Shown here: one piece after another, positions 27,234-36,296 of the stretch
Layout of the letters: every line of letters starts with the position of its first letter
How positions within the stretch are numbered: the first letter of the stretch is position 1
DNA from: Balneolales bacterium
GTDB lineage: Bacteria > Bacteroidota > Rhodothermia > Balneolales > Cyclonatronaceae
Reading direction: 5' to 3'
Length of the DNA stretch: 49,295 nt
NCBI GenBank assembly: GCA_022565805.1
Contig: JAIULZ010000013.1
Location: forward strand, 1 to 49,295
The notes under the pieces: generated by a model
Databases searched by the model: none
Told to the model about the DNA's origin: nothing
The model's input: the letters and a program-made list of their open reading frames with translations, nothing else
Position numbers and translations under genes: made by a program

Positions 27234-27377
27234 AATTTAAGCATCAGGCAGGGTAGATACATTTGCAAGAGTTCTTAGAGAGGGCTGATTAAAGGTATAA
27301 ATAGAACACTTAAATAAAGAACTGCCGGCAATTAGTAGCAAAAATAAATTTTTAAACAGCATTGATAAAAGATAAAT

Positions 27378-28271
27378 ATGAGTTGTGCCACAAAAATAGT
27401 TAAAACACCATCCGCTAAACATAGCGAAACCGCCGGAAGGCGTCCGGAGTGGTTACGTGTAAAGCTGCCATCCGGAAAAAAATTCAGAGAAGTAAGCGAT
27501 ACTATACGAAAGCATTCTCTGAATACAGTATGTGCCGAAGCCCGTTGCCCGAATATGGGAGAATGCTGGGGTGCAGGTACGGCTACATTTATGATTTTGG
27601 GTGATGTCTGCACGCGCTCCTGTGGCTTCTGCGCCATTAAAACCGGCCGACCCGTACAGGGGCTGGACTGGGATGAGCCCAACCGTGTAGCAAATGCTGC
27701 TAAGCTAATGGGCTTAAAGCATGTGGTAATTACATCCGTAAACCGGGACGAGCGCAAAGACGGCGGAGCCCCTATTTTTGCAGAAACCATTAAGCGGTTA
27801 AGGGAAGAAATTCCCGGAGTTACTATTGAGGTGCTGATTCCGGATTTTAGAGGTGTTTGGGATGCGCTTGAACTGGTAATTGAAGCAAAGCCTGAGGTTC
27901 TAAACCATAACCTGGAAACAGTGCCTAGACTTTACAAGCAGGTGCGCCCTCAGGCTAAGTACCACCGTTCACTCGAACTGCTAAAAATTTGCAATGAGCG
28001 TGGATTACGCACAAAGACAGGCATTATGGTCGGTTTGGGAGAAACACCAGCCGAGGTTTTTGAAGTTATGGATGATATAGCAAAAACCGGCGTAAATGTA
28101 ATGACTATTGGCCAGTATATGCAGCCAACAAAACTGCATCTCGACGTACAGGAATGGGTGCATCCCGATATGTTTGCAACCTATAAAGAAATTGGTGAAG
28201 GCAAGGGAATTGAGCACGTAGAGAGCGGTCCTTTGGTACGTTCTTCTTATCATGCCGAAAAGCATCTGTAA
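27378..28271 (+). CDS. lipA: Lipoyl synthase
   Basis: A radical-SAM enzyme that inserts two sulfurs into protein-bound octanoate. The 297-residue protein has the auxiliary Fe-S cluster ligands Cys52, Cys57, Cys63 ([12 protein letters not shown]), the radical-SAM ligands Cys78, Cys82, Cys85 (CTRSCGFC), and the C-terminal RSSYHAEK with the conserved serine ligand. Partner of lipB just upstream; the auxiliary cluster is consumed in each turnover, so an A-type Fe-S carrier such as the one at 32045 could feed it (inference). ATG start is clear. Confidence 0.96.
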   Translation: MSCATKIVKTPSAKHSETAGRRPEWLRVKLPSGKKFREVSDTIRKHSLNTVCAEARCPNMGECWGAGTATFMILGDVCTRSCGFCAIKTGRPVQGLDWDEPNRVANAAKLMGLKHVVITSVNRDERKDGGAPIFAETIKRLREEIPGVTIEVLIPDFRGVWDALELVIEAKPEVLNHNLETVPRLYKQVRPQAKYHRSLELLKICNERGLRTKTGIMVGLGETPAEVFEVMDDIAKTGVNVMTIGQYMQPTKLHLDVQEWVHPDMFATYKEIGEGKGIEHVESGPLVRSSYHAEKHL

Positions 28272-29034
28272 AGCGTAAACCAGATACGCTTACTGAGCGG
28301 GTAACCGCCTTCAGTTATAGCGAAATTTCAACATCCTGTGCGCAAGTATAAATGGTTTGAAAAGGGTGCTAATGTGCCCTTTCACCATTATTAAGACCCG
28401 GCTTTGTTGAATAAGGCTTCACGTTGAAAAACACCAGAAAGAGCGATTCACCTTACATAAATTTGCCGGCAAATCTTTATAGCACTTAAAACCGCTAAAG
28501 ATGCTATGCTTCATTGCCTGAAAAACCGCTTTTTTTTGCCGGAAAGTGGAATCGGGCACTAAATTTATTATTTTAAGAAAGGCACATATTCTTGGTGTGT
28601 GAGCTGCCCGAAAAAAATGGGGTAGTACATCTTATATCCCGGTCTGGGCATAGATTGCAAAAAGTAAGCCTTTAACGAATCGTAAGCTTCAGTTGAACTC
28701 AATGAAGCAAGCCTTATATTTACTATCCGGTAATATATTGCTTTGATAGAAACAAAAGCTGATGGTTAAATCAGGTCCTGTAACAACTCCTGAAAATGAA
28801 TAGATCAATCCGAAACTATATATTCAGGCCTGATTAATCGTGTCACAATTTTGGTATTACTTGCGGAAATACCCATTTTGGCCCCAAAAGAATTCATCTA
28901 TTTGCGGTTTAGCTGCTAAAATTTGCAGGGTGCTTTAAAATTTTGTTTCAGGATATTTATAAGCAAAAACCCTCGTTTTATAAACGTAACGGTCGAAATC
29001 ATTATAAACAGAATTATCGAAGAGGAGTAACATC
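28272..29034. other. 763-bp gap between lipA and plsY
   Basis: The longest gap in the window, with no gene recognised. It contains a 14-bp perfect palindrome ATTTGCCGGCAAAT (28461-28474). There is also an imperfect inverted repeat: TTAAATCAGGTCCTG (28766-28780) against CAGGCCTGATTAA (28825-28837). A short hairpin AAAGGG/CCCTTT (28361-28382) may end lipA. None of these matches a known RNA family that I recognise. Confidence 0.4.
29021..29027 (+). promoter_or_regulatory. Shine-Dalgarno of plsY
   Basis: AGAGGAG lies 7 nt before the GTG start of plsY at 29035. It is one of the few strong ribosome sites in the window and supports the GTG start. Confidence 0.7.
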
Positions 29035-29718
29035 GTGGGAACACTACTAATAGTTGGCTTTTTGAGCTATATACTCGGGGCTGTGCCCTCATCTTTGTGG
29101 GTGGGCAAAATCTACAAAAAAATTGATTTGCGAGAGCACGGCAGCGGTAACCTTGGAGCCACAAACACCTTTCGCATTCTTGGCTGGAAAGCTGGTGTAG
29201 TTGTTGGTATCATGGATTTTATGAAAGGCTTTGCGGCTGCTTTCTGGATATCCGGTATTGCCGTAGATGTTATTCCAAGCGTATACTCTGGTTGGGAAAC
29301 CGGAATATTTATACAAATTTATGCCGGTTTAATGGCCGTTGTAGGGCATATGTACTCTCTTTTTGCCAAGTTTAAGGGTGGTAAAGGAGTGCTTACAGCT
29401 TGTGGTATGCTGTACGCCATCGAACCGATTTCCATAAGTCTCGCACTTCTTGTTTTTGTGGCCGTTTTATTTACAAGTCGCTATGTATCTATGGCATCCA
29501 TTCTTGCCACACTTTCATATCCTGTTTTTCTGCTCATGCTGCGTTACGGCTTCAATTTTACCATAGACGGTAGTTTAATGGTCATTACGGCACTAATAGT
29601 AATTACTATTGTTGTTAAACATCGCAGTAATATAAAACGACTTATTGAAGGGACTGAAAGCAGAATCAGTTCGTTTAGCCCGGCAAAAGGGCGGATTAAT
29701 GAGGAGCAACCAGGGTGA
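29035..29718 (+). CDS. plsY: Acyl-phosphate:glycerol-3-phosphate acyltransferase
   Basis: First acyl transfer of phospholipid synthesis, in the inner membrane. The 227-residue protein has about five to six helices with the PlsY motifs: GSGNLGATNTFR (about 37-48), GHMYSLFAKFKGGKG (about 104-118) and a final basic region. Starts at GTG with a good ribosome site. Its last codons overlap gpsA in GTGA, coupling acyl transfer to glycerol-3-phosphate supply. The usual partner plsX is not visible here. The C-terminal ~25 residues are longer and more polar than in most PlsY. Confidence 0.93.
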   Translation: MGTLLIVGFLSYILGAVPSSLWVGKIYKKIDLREHGSGNLGATNTFRILGWKAGVVVGIMDFMKGFAAAFWISGIAVDVIPSVYSGWETGIFIQIYAGLMAVVGHMYSLFAKFKGGKGVLTACGMLYAIEPISISLALLVFVAVLFTSRYVSMASILATLSYPVFLLMLRYGFNFTIDGSLMVITALIVITIVVKHRSNIKRLIEGTESRISSFSPAKGRINEEQPG

Positions 29719-30722
29719 ATATTGCAATTATAGGCGCAGGTAGCTGGGGTACAGCATTGGCGCTGGTTTTAGCCGATTCCGGCCACTCGGTAAGACTTTG
29801 GGCACGCGAGCCGGAAGTAGCTTTGCATATTAATGAACAACACCGGAATCCATCGTATCTTTCGGATATTGTGCTTCCGGAAGGTATAGCGTGTTATACT
29901 ACTCTTGATGACGCTATCCATACCTCCCAAGTTGTTCTTTTCGCAACTCCATCTCATGTTTTGCGCGAAATTGCAGCACGTGTAAAGCCGCTTCTAACCG
30001 GTAGCGAACTTGTAGTTAGTGTAGTAAAAGGTATAGAAAATGAAACCTTTTTTACCATGTCGCAGGTTTTGTGCGATGTGCTGGCCGGAAAAACAGAAAA
30101 GAATAACATTGGAGTACTCTACGGGCCGAGCCATGCAGAAGAAGTAGCGCTTCGAAAACCTACAGCTGTTGTTGTAGCAGCGTATTCACCGGATACAGCT
30201 GTAACCGTACAGGCATTGTTTACATCGCCTATGTTTCGTGTTTATGTAAATCACGACATTCTTGGTGTGGAGGTTGCGGGTTCAATCAAAAATATTATGG
30301 CTATTGCTTCAGGCATCGCCCACGGTGCCGGTATGGGAGACAATGCCATTGCAGCGCTTATTACCAGAGGGATGCAGGAAATGAAGAGACTTGGTGTGCA
30401 GCTGGGTGCCTCTCAGGATACTTTTGCTGGCCTTTCCGGAATCGGAGACCTCGTGGTTACTTGTACAAGCGAACACAGCAGAAACCGCTATGTGGGCTAC
30501 CGTATTGGTAAAGGTGAAAGTCTGGCTAAAATAACAGCACATATGAACCAAGTAGCCGAAGGGGTTAAAACGACCCAAAGTGTCTATGGATGGGCTCAAA
30601 AGCTTAATATTGAAATGCCCATAACCGAATCGGTTTACGCTGTTTTATTCGAAGGCTTGGAGCCCGCAGAGGGAGTTTATCGCCTTATGACAAGAAAGCA
30701 AAAAGATGAAGTGCTCTTTTAA
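29715..30722 (+). CDS. gpsA: Glycerol-3-phosphate dehydrogenase (NAD(P)+)
   Basis: Reduces dihydroxyacetone phosphate to sn-glycerol-3-phosphate for phospholipids. The 335-residue cytoplasmic protein has the NAD-binding IGAGSWGTALA (5-15). The catalytic block SIKNIMAIASGIAHG is near 190-205. The GLSGIGDLVVTCTS motif is near 235-250. The GTG start overlaps the plsY stop (GTGA), so translation is coupled and the two form an operon. The start is fixed by the glycine-rich motif beginning at residue 5. Confidence 0.95.
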   Translation: MNIAIIGAGSWGTALALVLADSGHSVRLWAREPEVALHINEQHRNPSYLSDIVLPEGIACYTTLDDAIHTSQVVLFATPSHVLREIAARVKPLLTGSELVVSVVKGIENETFFTMSQVLCDVLAGKTEKNNIGVLYGPSHAEEVALRKPTAVVVAAYSPDTAVTVQALFTSPMFRVYVNHDILGVEVAGSIKNIMAIASGIAHGAGMGDNAIAALITRGMQEMKRLGVQLGASQDTFAGLSGIGDLVVTCTSEHSRNRYVGYRIGKGESLAKITAHMNQVAEGVKTTQSVYGWAQKLNIEMPITESVYAVLFEGLEPAEGVYRLMTRKQKDEVLF

Positions 30723-31049
30723 AGCTACAATCTGATTCATAGAGTTGTTGAATTTCGCAAAATGAATGTTTAATAGCTTATACGTGGTTTATACTTTTGT
30801 CCGGGTTAATTAATCCTGTTTCTTTATTTCTGATTATTTATTTTATGATAAGTTTTGGGCATCAATTATTGCTCAACCCTGTAGATATGATCTTTCTTCC
30901 GGAAACGTTATTCAGGGAAACATTATCTGTTTCGTTATGATGCCATTGAAAGTCAATTTTTGGCTGGATGGAGTCATTTCATTAATTGATGCAAAGGGAA
31001 CGCTCGGGCAGCTCTTTTGAAAGCTATAAACGGAGGCCAAATACCCGCT
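30723..31049. other. 327-bp gap between gpsA and the AlbA_2 gene
   Basis: Nothing recognised beyond AT-rich sequence and the ribosome site at its end. No terminator stem with a T-run was found after gpsA. Confidence 0.4.
31032..31036 (+). promoter_or_regulatory. Shine-Dalgarno of the AlbA_2 gene
   Basis: GGAGG sits 13 nt before the ATG at 31050. It favours that start over the TTG at 31017 or the ATG at 31080. Confidence 0.5.
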
Positions 31050-31721
31050 ATGTTTGTCAATTACCCCGCATCCAGCAGTATGTCGCTGGGAGATTTAAAG
31101 CGCCTCATCAAAACGGGTGAAGGCACATATCTTGAATTTAAACGCACAATTTCATCACCCGAAAAAATCGCCAGAGAGGTTTCGGCATTTGCAAACCATA
31201 AAGGCGGCACGCTTCTAATCGGAGTAGATGATGATAAAACTCTTAAAGGAGTTGGGAGTTTTTACGAGGAGAGCTATCTGCTTTATGAAGCCCTTAATAT
31301 TGTTTGCGACCCGCCTGTAGATCATACCACCGAAATAGTTGAGCTAGGAGACAAAGAGATTGTTGTTGTTAAAGTGAGAGAGGCAGAGAAAAAACCGATT
31401 TATGTAATTAGTGGCAAAAAAAGGAGTGTTTTTGTGAGGGATAAAGACAAAAGCATACGGGTAAGCAAAGAGCGGGCGGCACTTCTTAGAACCGAAAACC
31501 GCTCTGAGGGCATTACTTTTCAGTACGGAAAAAATGAGCAGCAGCTTTTTCTGTATTTGAATGAGTTCGGTAAAATAACCGTTAATGAATACTCCAAGCT
31601 TATTAACGCGAATAAGTATAACTCGTCAAGAATTCTTATTAATCTTGTAAGCCTTGGTGTGCTAAGTTTGTTTACAAAAGATAATGTGGAATACTTTACG
31701 CTTTCAAATAAAGTTTTTTAG
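31050..31721 (+). CDS. AlbA_2 / Schlafen-type putative DNA-binding ATP-binding protein
   Basis: The 223-residue protein opens with the AlbA_2 (Schlafen AAA_4-like) pattern: EGTYLEFKRT, IAREVSAFANHKGGTLLIGVDD and a later PIYVISGKKRSVFVRDKDKSIR. The C-terminal ~70 residues look like a winged helix (FGKITVNEYSKLINANKYNSSRILINLV). Schlafen-like AlbA_2 proteins bind or cleave nucleic acid in some defence and regulation systems; others are transcription regulators, so function is inference. Start chosen at 31050 by the GGAGG at 31032; TTG 31017 would add 11 residues. Standalone; a double hairpin follows the stop. Confidence 0.8.
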   Translation: MFVNYPASSSMSLGDLKRLIKTGEGTYLEFKRTISSPEKIAREVSAFANHKGGTLLIGVDDDKTLKGVGSFYEESYLLYEALNIVCDPPVDHTTEIVELGDKEIVVVKVREAEKKPIYVISGKKRSVFVRDKDKSIRVSKERAALLRTENRSEGITFQYGKNEQQLFLYLNEFGKITVNEYSKLINANKYNSSRILINLVSLGVLSLFTKDNVEYFTLSNKVF

Positions 31722-32044
31722 CCTGCATTATTCACCAATTTTTGACGAATAATGCAAATTAAAACCCGGATAAAAGGGTTTTCGAACGTATTTACCCGGT
31801 AGCTACGTTTATTCATAAAGATTACATATATTTATACTAATTTTAAATAAGCATTTCCTAACCATGGCACATGGCATAGGATTCCTTAAAAATGAAATTT
31901 AAAATTTATATATTTCTACGAAGTGTTAGATATTTGCATTTGAAATGTAACCTCGCAGGCCGCTGAAATGTGGTATAAATTAGTTTTATTTAGCCTTTAA
32001 ATAAGCTGTCTCAACATCAAAAAAAACGATAGTATTATTGAATT
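31722..32044. other. 323-bp gap with double hairpin
   Basis: Two hairpins at 31724-31782 are listed separately. The rest is AT-rich leader to the Fe-S carrier, with nothing else recognised. Confidence 0.4.
31724..31782. terminator. Tandem terminator-like hairpins after the AlbA_2 gene
   Basis: TGCATTATTC/GAATAATGCA (31724-31733, 31747-31756; 13-nt loop) starts 3 nt after the stop codon. AAAACCC/GGGTTTT (31761-31767, 31776-31782) follows. The second has A/T tracts at its base and could act as a bidirectional terminator. Confidence 0.5.
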
Positions 32045-32389
32045 ATGAATGTTGCCGAAAAAGAAGTTATTAATATTACTGAAAGAGCTGCACTGCAATT
32101 GAAGAAACTTTTGAACGGTCCCGAAGCAGAAGGTAAGCCATTTGTGCGAATCGGAATTAAAGGGGGCGGATGTTCAGGCATGAGCTACATAATCGAATTT
32201 GGCGAAAAGCAGGAAATGGATTTGGAAACAAGAATTCATGAAATACCTATTATTGTAGACAAAAGACATGCGCTTTATTTGCAGGGTACAGTGCTCGACT
32301 TTAAAGATGGACTAGATGCCCGCGGTTTTGTTTTTGAAAATCCGCAGGCAACAAGTACGTGCGGTTGTGGCGCTTCTTTTAGTGCCTGA
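32045..32389 (+). CDS. A-type iron-sulfur carrier / assembly protein (IscA/SufA/ErpA family)
   Basis: Accepts and delivers Fe-S clusters to client enzymes. The 114-residue protein has the three conserved cysteines: Cys43 (KGGGCSGMSY) and Cys106 and Cys108 (TCGCGASFSA). Length and motifs are standard for A-type carriers; the subtype cannot be decided. No suf or isc genes are adjacent. A strong terminator closes the gene, so it is a single-gene unit. LipA nearby is a plausible client. Confidence 0.93.
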   Translation: MNVAEKEVINITERAALQLKKLLNGPEAEGKPFVRIGIKGGGCSGMSYIIEFGEKQEMDLETRIHEIPIIVDKRHALYLQGTVLDFKDGLDARGFVFENPQATSTCGCGASFSA

Positions 32390-32421
32390 AAACTCTTTAT
32401 CCTACTAAACTAAACCCATAG

Positions 32422-32447
32422 AAAAGCCCGGACTTCGGGCTTTTTTT
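32422..32447 (+). terminator. Intrinsic terminator after the Fe-S carrier gene
   Basis: AAAAGCCCG (32422-32430), a GACTT loop and CGGGCTTTT (32436-32444) with seven T (32441-32447) form a textbook terminator 33 bp after the stop. Confidence 0.9.
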
Positions 32448-32651
32448 CGTATTTTATTACAACCAGAATTACGTGTCAATTGGGTTATTTCGCCTTGCGT
32501 TTTGGTTTTTGGTAGTTCTTTAAAACTGGTATAGGAAAACAAAAAACAGTTTTACAAAACCTTCTAAAGCGAACACACCTAAATGCAGCTGGTTAATGAT
32601 TATTTTGCGAAGCTTTTTTAAGGCTATAAAAAACGAATTCATACAATTGAC

Positions 32652-33884
32652 TTGCAGGACCGAAAAAAAACGGGATTCATATTGTCATTATCCGAACCAA
32701 ATTTAAGTACTTATTCTGTTACAGAGCTTCAGAACGAACTTGTAGAGCTCAGGAGACATTTGCACCAATATCCGGAGCTTAGCTGGGGGGAATACGAAAC
32801 ATCCAGATTAATTATATCCAAGCTCGAGGCTTTAGGCCTTAATGTAGTAAAGGGACTCGCGCAAACCGGTTTTTATGTAGACTTCGACAGCGCTGAGCCT
32901 GGGCCCGGTATAGCGTGGAGAGCAGATATGGATGCCTTGCCCATACAAGATGAAAAAAATGTTCCCTACGCCTCTAAGGTAGACGGTATTAGCCATATGT
33001 GCGGCCATGATGTGCATACTTCTATTGCCTATGGCGTGGCTAAACTACTCGCAACCCGGGAAATTAATTTTAAAGGTAAAATTCGCATATTCTGGCAACC
33101 TGCAGAAGAGCAGCAACCCAGCGGTTCACCAGATATGATAAGAGACGGAGTGCTGGATGGCATAGACGCCGTATATGGTATGCACTGCGATCCACACGTT
33201 AAAAGTGGAAAAATTTCTTTGCGACCCGGGCCCGAAACCGCTGCATTCGATGCGTTTCAATTCGAAATTAATAGTGGCAGTACACAACATTCTGCGAGAC
33301 CACACAAAGGCCCCGATGCTATGTGGGTAGGCCATCAAATGGTGCAAAATATATATCAGTTTGCGGGTAGAATGGTAAATGCCCTTGAGCCTACGGTAGT
33401 TTCTGTGTGCCAGTTTAATGCCGGTACTGCGCTAAACATTATACCTAAGCAGGTATATATTGGCGGTACTATTCGAACGGTAAGTGATAGCAGAAGAGCA
33501 GATATGAAAGATTATCTTACGCGATTGGCCATTAGCCTCGAAAAGTTACACAATGTTACTATAAAAACAGATTTTGGTCTCGGTGCCCCTGCCGTTGTAA
33601 ACCATCCGGTATTATACAGGTACGTACGCGATGAGGTACGTAGTTGTTTTGGGGATAAAGCCTTTGAAGGACGGGAGCAAAGTATGGGTGCAGAAGACTT
33701 CTCATTTTATACTAGTGAAAAACCCGGTCTTTTTATTCGTGTTGGCACAGGGTCAGGGCCGGAAACGAATCACCCTTTACACAGTTGTATGTTTGATATA
33801 GATGAAACAATTCTTTCTCCAACGGCTTCGTTTATCGCCCATATTTTAACCGGACACAGTAAAAAAAATCTACAGTTAAGCTGA
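32652..33884 (+). CDS. M20-family amidohydrolase / N-acyl-amino-acid peptidase
   Basis: A metal-dependent hydrolase of the M20D group, which removes acyl groups from amino acids or indole-3-acetyl conjugates. The 410-residue protein has LRRHLHQYPELSWGEYET near the start, ADMDALPI (about 95), the zinc block GHDVHTSIA, WQPAEEQ, and SMGAEDFSFY near residue 347. No signal peptide is evident, so it is cytoplasmic; the substrate is unknown. The start is TTG at 32652; another TTG lies ~9 codons later, and no ATG fits, so the first residues are uncertain. It could share a role in peptide scavenging with the exported asparaginase (inference). Confidence 0.85.
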   Translation: MQDRKKTGFILSLSEPNLSTYSVTELQNELVELRRHLHQYPELSWGEYETSRLIISKLEALGLNVVKGLAQTGFYVDFDSAEPGPGIAWRADMDALPIQDEKNVPYASKVDGISHMCGHDVHTSIAYGVAKLLATREINFKGKIRIFWQPAEEQQPSGSPDMIRDGVLDGIDAVYGMHCDPHVKSGKISLRPGPETAAFDAFQFEINSGSTQHSARPHKGPDAMWVGHQMVQNIYQFAGRMVNALEPTVVSVCQFNAGTALNIIPKQVYIGGTIRTVSDSRRADMKDYLTRLAISLEKLHNVTIKTDFGLGAPAVVNHPVLYRYVRDEVRSCFGDKAFEGREQSMGAEDFSFYTSEKPGLFIRVGTGSGPETNHPLHSCMFDIDETILSPTASFIAHILTGHSKKNLQLS

Positions 33885-33952
33885 TTTAAGCCAGGCAAAA
33901 GCTGCTAGATTTCGAAGCAGATTATTTTTTAGAATTTCATTTCCAAAACCCT

Positions 33953-33970
33953 AACGCAAAATATTGCGTT
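33953..33970. repeat. Hairpin upstream of lysC
   Basis: AACGCAA/TTGCGTT (33953-33959, 33964-33970) with an AATA loop is a perfect 7-bp inverted repeat 40 nt before the lysC start at 34010. It could be an operator or a leader hairpin. No lysine riboswitch was recognised. Confidence 0.45.
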
Positions 33971-34009
33971 TGAACCGGAAATTTGCTCCATAATTCAGAT
34001 ATCAAAAAA

Positions 34010-35389
34010 GTGAAAGTACTGAAGTTTGGCGGCACCTCTATGAAGGATGCCGTGGCCTGGAAACAGGTTCTCAATATTATTAAAAATACGGGCCCCGGAA
34101 CATTAACCGTTGTTTCCGCAACTTCCGGAACTACAAACAGCCTTATTCTGGCAGCAGAAACGGCAAAAAACGGCTCTCTCGGGCAGGCACGAGAGCTAAT
34201 TAACGCTATTCGGGAAAATCACAAAGAGATAGTAGACTCTTTTACAGGAGGTAGCAGAGAGCACAAAGAAGTTGTTGACAACTGTGTGGCGCATATCGAA
34301 AAAATGATGCAGCTGCTGGATAATTACCTGCTCGGTATTCATACTCTTGGCGAATTAACGCCACGTTCTCTCGACGCTGTTTCCAGTATTGGGGAACGCC
34401 TCAGCTCTTTTTTATTGGCCGAATGTGCAAAAGCAACTGGTATGGACTCTGTTTGGGCCGATGCAGCTCATTTTTTAAAAACAGACAGTCAGTTTGGAGC
34501 CGCAGTTCCGGATATGGGCGCTATATTTGAGAGAAGCAAGAAGCTTATCCATTACATAGATCAGGGCAAGTTTGTGGTGATGGGCGGTTTTTATGGATCA
34601 GATTCTCAGGAAGTAACTACCACCCTCGGCCGAGGCGGCTCCGATTACTCCGCCAGTATTTTCGGCCTTGCGGTAAACGCGGAAGCCATCGAAATCTGGA
34701 CCGACGTTAGCGGCATGTATACCAGCGACCCTCGTTTTGTGCAGCACGCATTCAGCATTCGGGAAATCAGCTTTAACGAAGCCGCAGAGCTGGCCTATTT
34801 TGGAGCCAAGGTACTTCACCCTGCAACCATTCAGCCGGCTGTAGAAAAAGATATTCCGGTTTATGTGAAGAATACATTCGAATCAAATCACCCCGGGACC
34901 CGCATATTTTCTGATGCCGACTCCGACTCGCCGGTTCGCGCGATTGCCTTTAAAAAAGACATCACCGTAATTACGGTAATATCTTCCCGTATGCTGCTGG
35001 CATGGGGTTTTCTGGCAAAGGTTTTTGCCGTTTTTGAAAAAAACAAAGTCTCTGTAGATCTGGTTTCTACCTCAGAAGTATCCATTAGTATGACGGTAGA
35101 CAAAAAGGCCCGGCTGGATACCATTCAAAAAGAGTTAGAAGATATTGCCAGCGTTAAGATTTACTATAATCAGGCTCTCATTTCTCTGGTAGGTAAAAAT
35201 ATGATGAAATCTAAAGGCGTGGCGGCTTCAGCTTTCGATGCTTTATCCGATTTTCCCATCCGGATGATTTCTCAAGGTAGCTCTGATATTAACCTTTCTG
35301 TAGTGGTAGAAAATGACCATGCCGTAGCGGCAGTGCAGGCTTTGCACGATCGCTTTTTCCCGGAAATTGCCACTCCAGAAAAACCATGA
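34010..35389 (+). CDS. lysC: Aspartate kinase
   Basis: Phosphorylates aspartate, the first step to lysine, threonine and methionine. The start GTG at 34010 gives MKVLKFGGTSM at the N-terminus, which is what aspartate kinases begin with; a TTG at 33983 would add nine non-conserved residues. The 459-residue protein has the catalytic domain (KFGGTS, GRGGSDYSAS, TDVSGMYTSDPR, HPATI) and two C-terminal ACT domains (about 310-450). They suggest feedback inhibition by lysine or threonine. Monofunctional, as no homoserine dehydrogenase domain follows. Overlaps dapB by ATGA. Confidence 0.92.
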   Translation: MKVLKFGGTSMKDAVAWKQVLNIIKNTGPGTLTVVSATSGTTNSLILAAETAKNGSLGQARELINAIRENHKEIVDSFTGGSREHKEVVDNCVAHIEKMMQLLDNYLLGIHTLGELTPRSLDAVSSIGERLSSFLLAECAKATGMDSVWADAAHFLKTDSQFGAAVPDMGAIFERSKKLIHYIDQGKFVVMGGFYGSDSQEVTTTLGRGGSDYSASIFGLAVNAEAIEIWTDVSGMYTSDPRFVQHAFSIREISFNEAAELAYFGAKVLHPATIQPAVEKDIPVYVKNTFESNHPGTRIFSDADSDSPVRAIAFKKDITVITVISSRMLLAWGFLAKVFAVFEKNKVSVDLVSTSEVSISMTVDKKARLDTIQKELEDIASVKIYYNQALISLVGKNMMKSKGVAASAFDALSDFPIRMISQGSSDINLSVVVENDHAVAAVQALHDRFFPEIATPEKP

Positions 35390-36180
35390 GCACTCTACAT
35401 AATTCCGAAAATATAAGGCTGATTATTGCTGGAGACGGGCGAATGGGTAAACAAATTGCTGGGTTGGCGTCCGAGTATAACTTCAGTCTTGTTAAGCAGC
35501 TTGGTAAGTCAGAAAACGAAAATGCCGCGGGTATAAATTCGGAAATAGCTTCTGCTGCAGATGTAATCATAGAGTTTTCCAGCCCGGATGCAGCCCTTAA
35601 AAACTGCCTGAAAGCTATTAGCTGCGGTATTCCTGTGGTATGTGGCACAACGGGCTGGCTTACACCCGAAGCTCTGGAAACAGTAAATAATGCCGTTAAA
35701 AAGAATTCCGGAAAAATAGTTTACGGTTCTAATTTTAGCCTGGGCGTGCAGCTGTTTATGCGCTTGGTGCAACAGGCCGGCGCGCTTCTGAACGAGGTGC
35801 CCAATGCAGATGCAGCTCTTCATGAAGTGCATCATACCTCTAAAGCAGACGCGCCCAGCGGTACCGCGCTTACGGCCGCCAAGTTATACATGGATGCCGC
35901 CGGAATCCCTGCTGAAAAACTCACCTATGGCATACCCAAAACAGGAAAACCAGCCGCAGATGCATTTTACGTTACCAGCCAGCGAGTTGGCAGTGTTTTT
36001 GGCGAACATGCGCTTCGTCTGCACACTCCATTCGACGATATTGAAATTAGCCACAAGGCGCTAAGTCGGGACGGCTTTGCATCCGGTGCGCTCAAAACGG
36101 CGAAGTGGTTAGTTTCGGACAGCACCCCGCCCGGTTTCTACATGATCGAAGATATTTTCGAAACAGTACTTAAAAGTTGA
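35386..36180 (+). CDS. dapB: 4-Hydroxy-tetrahydrodipicolinate reductase
   Basis: Second pathway-specific enzyme toward diaminopimelate and lysine; NAD(P)H-dependent. The 264-residue protein shows the nucleotide-binding IIAGDGRMGKQI (13-24), the CGTTGW motif (about 84-90) and the catalytic HHTSKADAPSGTA block. Its ATG overlaps the lysC stop (ATGA), so aspartate kinase and DapB are translationally coupled. dapA is absent from the window. The N-terminus is ordinary, with 11 residues before the first strand. Confidence 0.94.
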   Translation: MSTLHNSENIRLIIAGDGRMGKQIAGLASEYNFSLVKQLGKSENENAAGINSEIASAADVIIEFSSPDAALKNCLKAISCGIPVVCGTTGWLTPEALETVNNAVKKNSGKIVYGSNFSLGVQLFMRLVQQAGALLNEVPNADAALHEVHHTSKADAPSGTALTAAKLYMDAAGIPAEKLTYGIPKTGKPAADAFYVTSQRVGSVFGEHALRLHTPFDDIEISHKALSRDGFASGALKTAKWLVSDSTPPGFYMIEDIFETVLKS

Positions 36181-36296
36181 GAAAATCGTAAAATGAATTT
36201 AGCCTGAACACAAAAGGCGCTTAAAAAAAGTTTGTAATGAAAACCAAATGCCGGTCGTTGAAATACGGCTGGTTCATTTTTAAATGGTATTAAAGC

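Noticed and set aside
33983-34009. TTG start of lysC
   Set aside because: It would add nine residues in front of the family's usual MKVLKFGG start; GTG 34010 fits better.
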